From Sphingomonas sp. SRS2 (lineage in GTDB: Bacteria; Pseudomonadota; Alphaproteobacteria; Sphingomonadales; Sphingomonadaceae), in the NCBI RefSeq assembly GCF_000971055.1, contig NZ_LARW01000054.1:1-46991 (forward strand): a stretch of DNA of 46,991 nt, written 5' to 3'. Positions 1-6,753 of the stretch are shown here, piece after piece (within the stretch, counting starts at the first letter, position 1; each line of letters starts with the position of its first letter). Both the position numbers and the translations under genes were made by a program. The notes below the pieces were generated by a model. The model was not told the DNA's origin. It saw only the letters and a list, made by a program, of their open reading frames with translations, and did not search any database.

Positions 1-41
1 CGCAGCGGGTCCAAGACGCCGGAACCGGTAATCCATCGCAT

Positions 42-91
42 CAGCAGGGGATGGGCTGCGCTGTTGGGATGGCTCCACCCATCCCCTGCTG
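42..91. repeat. 14-bp inverted repeat (stem-loop)
   Basis: CAGCAGGGGATGGG at 42-55 is matched exactly by its reverse complement at 78-91, with a 22-nt loop. It lies upstream of a broken insertion-sequence gene, so it may belong to an IS end or to a terminator of a gene beyond the left edge. There is no clear U-tract. Confidence 0.5.
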
Positions 92-245
92 CCCCGAACG
101 ATGTCGCACCTCGGCTTGAAACTTCAGCGCCCAATAGAAATGTCACCCCTCCGCTCATTAGAGATGTCACCCTCGGAGGTGCACGGCGGATCATCAGTGA
201 CATGGCACCTCCTGGCCAGGAGGTGCACCTGTGGCGGTGATAAGT

Positions 246-848
246 ATGAGCCAGAAAGAGCTCTCAAGATATGATACGCTTCTTAGGGTCGAGCGTGGTG
301 AGCTTCGCGTCGCAGATGCAGCCGCCCTGTTGGGGTTATGCCGCCGGCAGATATTCCGCTCGCTCGACCGGCTAAGATCCAGCGGCGCTGAAGGACTTGT
401 TTCGTGCAAGCGCGGTAAGCCGAGCAACCGGCGGCACGATTCTCGTTTTCGAGATCAGGTCATTGCCTTGGTTCGGGAGCATTACCATGACTTCGGGCCG
501 ACGCTGGCTGCGGAGTATCTCGCCGAGCGGCATGACATCCAGATAGCACGCGAAACGCTGCGACGGATGATGATGGAAGCTGGAATCTGGGCAGATAGAG
601 CGGCTCGTCGACCACGCCCCTATCAGCCTCGTTATCGCCGGGACTGTCGCGGCGAGCTTATCCAGGTCGATGGATCGAAGCATTGGTGGCCGTCGAGTGA
701 ACTCTGTGACGAAATTGCCTCCCCGCCGTCGCGGTACGGCGGCTTGCGACCCAAAAGCCGTCGCTTCGGGGCGTTGCTCAGCTTCCCGGAACCGGACGTT
801 CGCTTAGCCTCTGGCGCTAGGGAACGACTCGAAGCAGTCTGCATCTAA
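246..848 (+). pseudogene. ISNCY-type transposase, 5' fragment
   Basis: The N-terminal part reads like the helix-turn-helix region of ISNCY/IS1202-like transposases: MSQKELSRYD, then an HTH with GLCRRQIFRSLDRL, then the start of the DDE catalytic core at GELIQVDGSKHWW. The core normally continues for more than 200 residues. Here the similarity stops at HWW, near position 690, and the frame runs on into unrelated sequence to a stop at 848. The first catalytic Asp (in QVDGS) is present but the other acidic residues are missing, so the gene cannot be functional. A GTG at 231 in the same frame is an alternative start. The ATGTCACC repeats at 139-146 and 164-171 are probably leftovers of the element's left end. 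Confidence 0.75.
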
Positions 849-945
849 TTTGGGTCAGCGTCGCTGAAGCAGACATACCCCTCCCGGTCGGGAGTCGTCG
901 CGCCCGCCTTGAACGGCAGCGATTGCACCGTTCAAACGTATAGTT

Positions 946-1314
946 TTAGCCTAGGCGGCAGGCACAGAACTTGTTCCCATCCAGATCCCGAAAATAGGAC
1001 ATGTAGAAGCCTGGACCGCGCTCGCCGGGTGCGCCTTCGTCGCCTGCACCGAGTGACACGGCTTTGGCGTGAAAGGCGTCAACTGCTTCCCGGCTGGGCA
1101 TGTCGAAGGCAATCATCGAGCCGTTGCCAGCCGTAGCCGCATCGCGATCGAATGGTGTCAGCACGCCAAGCACGAGCCTGCCGTTCTTTCCGAACAACAC
1201 TCCGCCTCGGGGATGATCAAACAGCTTGGCGACCCCCTGCGTCGCGAGAAGCTCGGTAAAAAAGGGCACCGATTTCTCCAGATCGTTCGAACCGACCGTG
1301 GCATAGCTCAGCAT
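946..1314 (-). CDS. VOC-family (glyoxalase/bleomycin-resistance fold) protein
   Basis: A protein of about 122 residues with the layout of a single vicinal-oxygen-chelate domain: MLSYATVGSNDLEKSVPFF at the N-terminus is the usual opening strand and helix, and the C-terminal half ends in YFRDLDGNKFCACRL, the typical 'DPDGN' strand. VOC proteins bind a metal and act as isomerases, dioxygenases or resistance proteins. Nothing here fixes a substrate. Two adjacent ATGs (1317 and 1314) follow AAGGA; the second has the better spacing (6 nt). It stands alone between IS debris and an empty stretch, as cargo in accessory DNA often does. Confidence 0.75.
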   Translation of the reverse strand: MLSYATVGSNDLEKSVPFFTELLATQGVAKLFDHPRGGVLFGKNGRLVLGVLTPFDRDAATAGNGSMIAFDMPSREAVDAFHAKAVSLGAGDEGAPGERGPGFYMSYFRDLDGNKFCACRLG

Positions 1315-1317
1315 CAT

Positions 1318-2135
1318 ACATCCTTCATTGTCCAGGCGGATGATTATCCTCAACTCATTCCGTGACAAGTCAAAACCGGCTGAAGTCGGCGTCGCGGGCA
1401 GGAATGTGATGCTTTAGTTCGGATCCGTGTCCGCTATACCAAACTTGCCGTCGAAGAGCAGACTGTCTCAAATCCACCCCATAGCTGACCTCATGCCTAG
1501 AAAAGCCGACCGGCCGCTTTCGGGGTCCGGAGCGCCTGCCGGAAATGACTGATTATAACGCGCCGAGCTGTCGGTCAACTCATGGCTTTTTCGCTTTTTT
1601 GCCACGAGTGAGCATGGAAGGTCCACGCATGGACCGCAAGGTGACTGGCAACTCCCAGACGCAACGTTGCGTAAAGCCGAGAGTATTATCAAGCCATCGA
1701 GGATGGGCTGGTGCCTCCTCCTCTCACTCAGCCGACGACATCCGAGCAAGCCGCCCCCATCCTAAAATGTAGCCGGCCACTCGGCCGCCGTGCGTACCCG
1801 TGAGACCGGCCTGAGGGCCGTTTGACCACTTACAGACGGGCGGGTTTCGGCATTAATTCGCGAAAGCTACATTCCCGCTGCCGCCCGTCTCGGTGTGAAC
1901 GAAATCGCCCAGTGTGACCTCTAACGGGGCCGATTAGGACCTCGGGCGGAGCGGGATCAGAAATGGTCCGGCATTTTCGAGCTAATCACCCGGTGAGCAC
2001 AGAGTGGTGATGACTGCGCTCTGTGATGGACGCTGAAAAGCTCAACTATCAATCCGCACGGCACCCAACAGCCCGCTGATCGTTATCACGTTAGTGCGTC
2101 GCGGGAGCCAGCGTTGCGGCTAAAGTTGCTGAGTA
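1318..2135. other. Intergenic stretch, no supported gene
   Basis: Short open frames occur on both strands but none has a ribosome-binding site, recognisable domain or sustained coding bias. I see no RNA gene or clear repeat. The sequence resembles decayed intergenic DNA of a genomic island. Confidence 0.5.
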
Positions 2136-2417
2136 ATGACGATGACTGGTATTTGTCCTGGCGACTTGGTTGTCGCGGTGCCGATCAGCGAATGTACGAC
2201 GGGGCACCCGGATTGGCATCTGGACTTCGCGCATCCTGAAATGGATCAGCGCAGCTATATCGTGACGTCGGTGGGCATCTCCCCTTACTGGAGGCGCCTC
2301 ATAATCGCCATCGCTGGCAGGCGGGAACGCTTTTGCGCTGGATGTTTTGTTAAGCAGCGGTCAGAATCGCAGAGGGTTGAAACGGCAAATCGGAAAGATC
2401 TCGCGTTGACCTGTTAG
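2136..2417 (+). CDS. Hypothetical protein, possible small beta-barrel domain
   Basis: A 93-residue frame. Its N-terminus (CPGDLVVAVP) and middle (SYIVTSVG, then RRLIIAIAG, then FCAGCFVKQ) follow the pattern of small phage and island proteins that begin with a 'GD.V' strand and contain 'Y.VT.I', 'L.L.G' and 'F...RF' strands. This is pattern recognition only; no family is named. No good ribosome-binding site precedes the ATG, and the tail after residue 70 looks less protein-like. It could be a degraded copy. Confidence 0.4.
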   Translation: MTMTGICPGDLVVAVPISECTTGHPDWHLDFAHPEMDQRSYIVTSVGISPYWRRLIIAIAGRRERFCAGCFVKQRSESQRVETANRKDLALTC

Positions 2418-2516
2418 CGGCGGAAATGTCTTACTGCCTGGATCCGGGCATATAACGGGTGGGAGCGCAGAACCGAGCAAAGGGGTGATCGCACACTCTA
2501 TTCAATTAGCTTGATC

Positions 2517-2552
2517 AGCGCCGCCGCGATCGGTTTGAACTGCGGCGGCGCT
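2517..2552. terminator. GC-rich stem-loop, possible terminator
   Basis: AGCGCCGCCGC at 2517-2527 pairs perfectly with GCGGCGGCGCT at 2542-2552 (11 bp, 14-nt loop). It begins 9 nt after the stop of the minus-strand gene 2562-2858, so it probably ends that transcript. It lacks a U-run. Confidence 0.45.
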
Positions 2553-2561
2553 TAGCTTATC

Positions 2562-2858
2562 TCAGGGACACTTCGCGAATTGCCCCTTTTTGGGTCCCGC
2601 TGCATAGCGGCACTTACCATCGACGTCCTTGACGATGGTTGCGGCAGCGCTCGTTTTTACGACCGATGCGCACTTGATAAACACGCCCTTCTCGTTCCGG
2701 CAGGCGGCGGTTTTCTTGGACGCCGTCGCGCTGGTGATCTTCCCGTTCGAAGTCGTGACCTTCGTGCTGGAACTGGTGTGAGTTGAGGCCGCCTGTGACC
2801 AGGCTGGCGAGCCCAACACCAGCAGCGAAGCGGCGATGGTGCAGATAAAATTTCTCAT
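2562..2858 (-). CDS. Small secreted protein, hypothetical
   Basis: A 98-residue protein starting MRNFICTIAASLLVLGS, with a clean Sec signal peptide likely cleaved after AWSQA. The mature part is rich in Ser, Thr and Lys and carries two short cysteine-containing segments (KTAACRNEKGVFIKC and KCRYAAGPKKGQFAKC), which look like a repeated C-x(7,11)-C module that may form disulfides in the periplasm. The start is fixed by GGGAGAGAGGCC before the ATG; the frame is open for 18 codons further upstream but lacks a better start. A strong stem-loop follows the stop. The function is unknown. Confidence 0.65.
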   Translation of the reverse strand: MRNFICTIAASLLVLGSPAWSQAASTHTSSSTKVTTSNGKITSATASKKTAACRNEKGVFIKCASVVKTSAAATIVKDVDGKCRYAAGPKKGQFAKCP

Positions 2859-2934
2859 GGCCTCTCTCCCGCGCCGAGCATTGGCGCTAGATCGTAACGC
2901 TCCAAGAAGCATTGTTGCTCATCCCCCCTGCCCG

Positions 2935-3147
2935 CTAATTGACCCGACCTTCGGGTGTCGTGTCGGTCAGGACCTTGATGCGCTCCAATATTCTCACCCA
3001 GGTCTGATGCCCCTCTGCATCTCCCTCCCCACGCAGCTGCTCAGCTCGCTGTGCAGCATGGGACGTCGCCGCATTTCCGTGCTGTCGCATTACCTGATGA
3101 GCGCAAGCCCACAGCTCCGGTTCATCGACCACGTTTCGGCCTTCCAT
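2935..3147 (-). CDS. DUF6961 family protein
   Basis: A 70-residue protein. Its core (ELWACAHQVMRQHG, then AAQRAEQLRGEGD, then WVRILERIKVL) matches the small all-helical DUF6961 proteins that are common in Sphingomonadales and often occur in mobile regions: 'ELW..A..V...HG', a helix with 'A..I..L', and 'W..I..R...L'. The function of the family is unknown. It is divergent from the gene at 3211-3462 and shares a short promoter region with it. The ATG is immediately downstream of the 23-bp element at 3149-3171. Confidence 0.65.
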   Translation of the reverse strand: MEGRNVVDEPELWACAHQVMRQHGNAATSHAAQRAEQLRGEGDAEGHQTWVRILERIKVLTDTTPEGRVN

Positions 3148-3148
3148 T

Positions 3149-3171
3149 GGCGATTACGTATTTCACAAACC
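3149..3171 (+). promoter_or_regulatory. Shared 23-bp upstream element, copy 1
   Basis: GGCGATTACGTATTT, then C, then ACAAACC. The same 23 bp with one mismatch recurs in opposite orientation at 6695-6717, upstream of the IS1595-type transposase. Both copies point toward the gene that follows them, include a TACGTA palindrome and contain a -35-like TTSACA. It may be a promoter/operator for a regulator encoded by the island. Confidence 0.45.
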
Positions 3172-3210
3172 ACGTGCTATAACGCCCCCGCAATGAGTCG
3201 GGAGATGGTT

Positions 3211-3462
3211 ATGCAGCATGAGCAGGCTTACGTTGAGCACGTCCACGTTGACCCGCAATCAGGACGGGTCTCTCAAATGTCTGTGAACGTCCAGCATCGC
3301 CAAGGGTCAGCACAAGTGCATATTCTGCTAGAGCCGCCTGTAGACGGCGGTACGCCAATGACAGAGGCGGCAGCGGCTCAACTTCGCCTTCTGGGAGAGG
3401 CGCTGACCCGTATCGCAGTAGCGCCGTCAGCGATACTAACGCGTGATCCTCAAGGTATGTGA
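3211..3462 (+). CDS. Small hypothetical protein
   Basis: An 83-residue soluble protein starting MQHEQAYVEHVHVDP. I chose this ATG because GGGAG lies 6 nt upstream; ATGs at 3193 and 3205 are in frame but less well placed. The N-terminal half looks like beta strands with alternating hydrophobic residues (QMSVNVQHRQGSAQVHILLEP), and the C-terminal half is one helix (AAAAQLRLLGEALTRIAVA). I do not recognise the family. A TATAAC at 3178-3183 and the element at 3149-3171 give it a plausible promoter. Confidence 0.5.
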   Translation: MQHEQAYVEHVHVDPQSGRVSQMSVNVQHRQGSAQVHILLEPPVDGGTPMTEAAAAQLRLLGEALTRIAVAPSAILTRDPQGM

Positions 3463-3650
3463 TCTCTAGGCGTTCAATTTCTGCCATGGTATCCTGATAC
3501 CACTTTGAACGCTGTGCCACAAGGCGCTACCGCGCTACAATCTGTTTACGCGAGCGCCATGGACGTCCGGGGCGGGACTTCGGTATCGCCTCCTCGCGGG
3601 CCTCGCCGGGCTAATGGCTGGAATTGGACCAGCATAACGTCCCGGTGGGG

Positions 3651-3830
3651 CTATCCGCCGTCGCGCGTGACACCCGTGAAATCGCCCAACTCGCCAGCGG
3701 GATTCTCGCCCGGCTTCTGCTTCACCAGCTTCTTGACCCTCTCGTCAAAGCGCGCCTCGTCGTCGTCGCACCCTAGGTCGCGCGCCGCTTCCTTGAACTT
3801 GTCGAGCTGGGTTTTGGGTTCGTCGGTCAT
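3651..3830 (-). CDS. Small acidic/basic hypothetical protein downstream of BRO gene
   Basis: A 59-residue charged protein (MTDEPKTQLDKFKEAARDLG, later DERVKKLVKQK). It starts 4 nt after the TAA stop of the BRO-family gene, so the two are almost certainly one transcript and probably translationally linked. Composition suggests a mostly helical, soluble protein. Small proteins of this kind commonly trail larger phage or island genes. No function is known. Confidence 0.55.
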   Translation of the reverse strand: MTDEPKTQLDKFKEAARDLGCDDDEARFDERVKKLVKQKPGENPAGELGDFTGVTRDGG

Positions 3831-3834
3831 AACC

Positions 3835-4803
3835 TTAATCCTTACCGGGCAACGAAAGTTGATCGCCATTTTTCCCTAAGAAGTTGGCCGAGGACACGAC
3901 TTTCTGGCCAGTCTGGGTTTCAATCTGCTTTCTCGCCGAACCGGCGATGTTTCCGCCCGCCTGCGCCGCCTCGAAATTCTGGTAAAGGCCTTGAGCATCC
4001 CGCTTCTCGGCGATTTCCTTCGTGGAGGTCTCGCCCAACATCGTGAGGATCAACTCCATATCGGTCATGTGATCCCGCAAATTCTGGCTTTTGAGGCCCT
4101 TCACAGCCTTGTGGCGCTGGACGCCCATGCCAAACGTATGCTCAGAAATAACGTTGCTGAGCGTGGCGAAATCCTTGCTTTCGGTAACGCCCCTTTTCTT
4201 CCATTCGGCGGTGAGCTCTTTACGGGAAACGATCGTCCGAATGCGCTTCTCAATCCAGTCATCGGAGCGGCCCTGGACTGTATAGAGCATTATGGCGCGC
4301 TTGATCAGGACTTCAGGGTCTTGCGCCTCCTGGATGCGCTCATAACCTACCCGAGCGAGCCATCGCTTAAACGGCTCGGCTTTCGGCGACGTGATCGACT
4401 GAATTATCCGCAGGATCGTTTCGGCGGTCGCGACATCCGTTTTGTACATTTTCCCATCAGCGCCGGGCATGGGCAGTTGTCCGATTTCATCGGACAACTC
4501 AGAAAACCCTTCTTTTTCAATCATTTTAGCTTTGAGGTCGCCCCAATATTTCCGGCCCCTTTCCGAGCCCGTCAACGCTGTGACGACATCCACAATTGAA
4601 TACCACCATTCGTCGTTATGGCAGACGCGGCGGATCCCATCCTTCTTGAATGGGACAAGCTCCAGTTCACCATCCGGCACTTTGGCAGGAAGATTCGAAG
4701 CCACTTCCAGTTCCTCTTTAGTGGCACGGCCAAAACGCGCGAACGCTTCGTCCATGGACATGTTGAGGCCAAATTCCTTTTCGACGTCCCGTTCGTCAGT
4801 CAC
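3835..4803 (-). CDS. BRO-family phage antirepressor-like protein
   Basis: A 322-residue protein. Residues about 55-150 form a BRO-N domain (RRVCHNDEWWYSIVDVVTAL, then KYWGDLKAKM, then KMYKTDVATAETILRIIQSI). The C-terminal half carries the segments KAEPFKRWLARVGYERI, DDWIEKRIRTI, ELTAEWKKRG and LRDHMTDMELILTMLGE, which are characteristic of a long-form family related to DinD and to phage antirepressors. BRO-N domains bind DNA; such proteins act in phage induction or DNA-damage responses, but the exact role here is inference. The start is a GTG preceded by GGAGG at good distance. It ends in TAA and is followed 4 nt later by a 59-residue gene. Confidence 0.85.
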   Translation of the reverse strand: MTDERDVEKEFGLNMSMDEAFARFGRATKEELEVASNLPAKVPDGELELVPFKKDGIRRVCHNDEWWYSIVDVVTALTGSERGRKYWGDLKAKMIEKEGFSELSDEIGQLPMPGADGKMYKTDVATAETILRIIQSITSPKAEPFKRWLARVGYERIQEAQDPEVLIKRAIMLYTVQGRSDDWIEKRIRTIVSRKELTAEWKKRGVTESKDFATLSNVISEHTFGMGVQRHKAVKGLKSQNLRDHMTDMELILTMLGETSTKEIAEKRDAQGLYQNFEAAQAGGNIAGSARKQIETQTGQKVVSSANFLGKNGDQLSLPGKD

Positions 4804-4944
4804 CGCCCGCCTCCATGTTGCGCGCTGTCATGTTGCGCGCATAATCATCAGAAAGCTATTGATTCGGTTGAATCATCTTCAACTTTCGGTTGATAAGAAA
4901 ATATTATCACTAGTTTTCAGGTACTTGCAAAACCTTCTGATAGC

Positions 4945-4974
4945 TTGCGAAAAAAGCACTCTTGTGCGTATATA
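4945..4974 (+). promoter_or_regulatory. Putative sigma70 promoter of the suppressor tRNA
   Basis: TTGCGA at 4945-4950 and TATATA at 4969-4974 are 18 nt apart, and the tRNA begins 8 nt after the -10 box. The surrounding 100 bp are unusually AT-rich for this genome, which fits a strong promoter within transferred DNA. Confidence 0.45.
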
Positions 4975-4981
4975 GTGCTGT

Positions 4982-5068
4982 GCCCGCTTGGCGGAACGGT
5001 AGACGCAACAGTCTTTAAAACTGAAGTCCTTGCGGGACATACGGGTTCGAGTCCCGTAGCGGGCACCA
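4982..5068 (+). tRNA. Class II (Leu-type) tRNA with UUA anticodon, predicted ochre suppressor
   Basis: The 87-nt gene folds fully: acceptor GCCCGCT/AGCGGGC (7 perfect pairs), D-stem GCG/CGC with GGTAGA loop, long variable arm GTCC/GGAC, T-arm ACGGG/CCCGT with TTCGAGT loop, and encoded CCA at 5066-5068. The anticodon stem is CAGT (5009-5012) with ACTG (5020-5023), leaving the 7-nt loop CTTTAAA. Positions 34-36 are therefore TTA (5015-5017), which pairs with the stop codon UAA. The normal Leu loop CTTAAAA would read UUA codons. Shifting the stem by one base to restore UAA destroys the pairing (C-C, T-T, G-G). The body resembles tRNA-Leu, so it presumably inserts leucine, but charging is not shown. 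Confidence 0.8.
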
Positions 5069-5097
5069 CATTTCGTTTCCATAGAGGCTATCACATC

Positions 5098-5487
5098 ATG
5101 GCGAACAAGAAAATGGAACCACTGGACAACGAGATCGCGCGGCTAGACGCCGAGATCGCCCGGCTCCAGGCCGAACGCGTTGGCTTGATCCGCGCGAAAG
5201 AGCTTTTGACGGGCGAGGTTATCAATGTCCCGAAGATCCGCCAGCGGGCGGCTCCCATCAAGCCTCTTGTGCTTGATATCATGCACCGGGCCGGCCCTAA
5301 TGGCGCATCTTCGGCAGAGGTAGATACGATGGTGCGGGTGGAAGTCCCGACTGTCGCAAAGGATACCGTAGGCTCGGTTCTGTCGCGCCTCAAAAGCGAT
5401 GGCGCATTGGTCTATGTAGGAGAGCGTTATTACGAGAAGGGGTGCGAGCCCAAGCCCACCGTAGTCGGTGGATGGGGCAATAGCTGA
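5098..5487 (+). CDS. Coiled-coil plus winged-helix small protein
   Basis: A 129-residue protein beginning 29 nt after the tRNA 3' end, so the two are probably on one transcript. Residues 1-40 are a short coiled coil with repeats of the form 'IARLDAEIARLQAER'. Residues about 55-115 look like a winged helix: PIKPLVLDIMHRAGPNGASS (helices), SAEVDTMV, then KDTVGSVLSRLKSDGALVYV with the wing at GERYYEK. Such domains usually bind DNA, so a regulator is plausible. I cannot assign a family. No Shine-Dalgarno of note precedes the ATG (GGCTATCACATC). A strong terminator lies 7 nt after the stop. Confidence 0.7.
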   Translation: MANKKMEPLDNEIARLDAEIARLQAERVGLIRAKELLTGEVINVPKIRQRAAPIKPLVLDIMHRAGPNGASSAEVDTMVRVEVPTVAKDTVGSVLSRLKSDGALVYVGERYYEKGCEPKPTVVGGWGNS

Positions 5488-5490
5488 ATA

Positions 5491-5523
5491 AAAAACCCCG
5501 CGCCTGTGTGGGCGCGGGGTTTG
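5491..5523. terminator. Bidirectional rho-independent terminator
   Basis: ACCCCGCGCC (5495-5504) pairs perfectly with GGCGCGGGGT (5511-5520) around a 6-nt loop. An A-run precedes and a short T-run follows, so it can work in both directions. It ends the tRNA/winged-helix transcript. Confidence 0.85.
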
Positions 5524-5527
5524 GAAA

Positions 5528-5554
5528 TGAAGCCTTGCGGGACATTTCGTTTCC
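5528..5554 (+). repeat. Partial copy of the tRNA 3' region with internal deletion
   Basis: TGAAG CCTTGCGGGACAT matches the tRNA variable arm (5022-5040, one base missing), and TTTCGTTTCC matches the DNA just after the tRNA (5071-5080). The intervening 31 nt (T-arm, acceptor 3' side and CCA) are missing exactly between two ACAT repeats (5037-5040 and 5068-5071). It is a deletion relic of a second copy, not a functional tRNA. Confidence 0.6.
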
Positions 5555-5710
5555 GCCACCTATGTACGAATGTTTCCGACAGAATGCCCGTCAATCCTGT
5601 TGATAGCTGACCGGATTGCATAGCTGTCAATAGCGATGCGGCTTCGTCCGCCAACGAGAGCGCCGCTTTTTCCGGATATTAACGTTACCAACCTTGGGCC
5701 GATTTGAGGT

Positions 5711-6652
5711 CTAGGCGCGATAGGTGAGGCGCTTGCCGACAATGCCCTTCACCGCGTTGTCGGCGCGCTGCTTGTCATCGATGCCCAGCTTGGCGCGGTT
5801 GCAGTACCGGAAGTCGAACTCAGCGAGGTAGCGGTGCAGATGCTGCTCGCCGCAATGCTGATAGACGCCCTTCATGCCGCGCTTGAAGATCGAGAAAGAG
5901 CCCTCAACGGTGTTCGTGTAAACGTCGCCCCGGCCATATTCGCCGATCGAGTGATTGACGGTTTCGTGGCTGGCGAAGTCCTTGCCGAGCATCTTGTAGA
6001 TGCGGGCCTGATCGGTGATCAGCCGGGCTTCCTTAGCGATGTTGGCCTTAACGACGGGCTCGACATAGCAGGAGATCATCTGATCGAAGGTCCACGAACG
6101 GATCTGGCCGCTGTTGCGATCGACAAGGCTGATGACCTTCATCTTGTGCGCGCCGCTCTTGCGGATGGGCTGGCCCTTGAGAACGCCGATATAGGTTTCG
6201 TCCACCTCGACCGCGCCACCGCCCGAACCGAAGGGCACGGCAAGCTCGCCGCTGCGCAGGGCTTCACGGATGCGATGCGACAGGAACCAAGCCGAGTTGT
6301 ACTGGACTTCTAGGATGCGGCTAAGCTGGTGGCTGCTGATGCCCTTCTTGCTCGACACGATCAGGTGAACGGCCTGGAGCATCTTGTGCAGGGGAAGCTT
6401 GGCGTCCTCGAATACGGTGCCGACCTTGGCGGTGAACTGCTTGCGGCACTCGCCGCACTTCTTGAGGCCGTGACGGACGATGCCCTCAGGGTTCTTCTTG
6501 CTGGGCTTCGAGCGGACGCCCTCCAGCTTGTAGACCCGGCCGCCGACAACGCCGCAGTGCGGGCAGACAATTCCATCGGCCCAGATCATCGCTTCGAGAT
6601 ATTCGAAGGCGGCGGCTTCATCGTGGAAACGGGGCTGAGAGAGAACGGACAT
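5711..6652 (-). CDS. IS1595-family (ISXO2-like) transposase
   Basis: A 313-residue, apparently intact enzyme. An N-terminal zinc ribbon (CPHCG at about residue 31, then CGECRKQF near 77) is followed by helices and a DDE-type core: VDETYIG (first Asp), LITDQARIY (second Asp) and VEGSFSIFKRG (Glu region), closing with HRYLAEFDFRYCNR. This matches the ISXO2/IS1595 group in order and length. AAGGAG lies 8 nt before the ATG. I could not find convincing terminal inverted repeats or a target duplication on the two sides, so it may be a resident single-gene unit of the island instead of a recent insertion. Confidence 0.9.
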   Translation of the reverse strand: MSVLSQPRFHDEAAAFEYLEAMIWADGIVCPHCGVVGGRVYKLEGVRSKPSKKNPEGIVRHGLKKCGECRKQFTAKVGTVFEDAKLPLHKMLQAVHLIVSSKKGISSHQLSRILEVQYNSAWFLSHRIREALRSGELAVPFGSGGGAVEVDETYIGVLKGQPIRKSGAHKMKVISLVDRNSGQIRSWTFDQMISCYVEPVVKANIAKEARLITDQARIYKMLGKDFASHETVNHSIGEYGRGDVYTNTVEGSFSIFKRGMKGVYQHCGEQHLHRYLAEFDFRYCNRAKLGIDDKQRADNAVKGIVGKRLTYRA

Positions 6653-6694
6653 TCGGTAGACTCCTTATGCCTCTGTTCCTACCCCGTTCCATTG

Positions 6695-6717
6695 GGTTTG
6701 TCAAATACGTAATCGCC
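6695..6717 (-). promoter_or_regulatory. Shared 23-bp upstream element, copy 2, with -35
   Basis: On the minus strand this reads GGCGATTACGTATTT, then G, then ACAAACC, one mismatch from 3149-3171. The included TTGACA is followed after 17 nt by TAGGAA, a usable -10, about 40 nt before the transposase start. GTTCCTAC (6675-6682) and GTTCCATT (6686-6693) on one side are mirrored by GTAGGAAC (6726-6733) and AATGGAAC (6737-6744) on the other. Confidence 0.5.
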
Positions 6718-6753
6718 CTTCCATTGTAGGAACAAAAATGGAACAAATGAATC

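Noticed and set aside
2836-3462. 208-codon frame with a start far upstream
   Set aside because: The upstream part is antisense to two other genes; the real start is likely ATG 3211 behind GGGAG.
3505-3879. Plus-strand 124-codon frame
   Set aside because: Runs opposite to the BRO operon's small gene, which has operon context; no domain or ribosome-binding site.
4982-5068. Reading the tRNA as a normal tRNA-Leu(UAA)
   Set aside because: It would need the anticodon stem to shift by one base, giving C-C, T-T and G-G mismatches instead of the clean CAGT/ACTG stem.
4945-5487. A 180-codon frame running through the tRNA into the winged-helix gene
   Set aside because: The first 51 codons are the tRNA gene and its promoter; the protein starts at ATG 5098.
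5711-6652. Terminal inverted repeats of the IS1595-type element
   Set aside because: I compared both flanks and found no matching ends or target duplication, so I do not set element borders.
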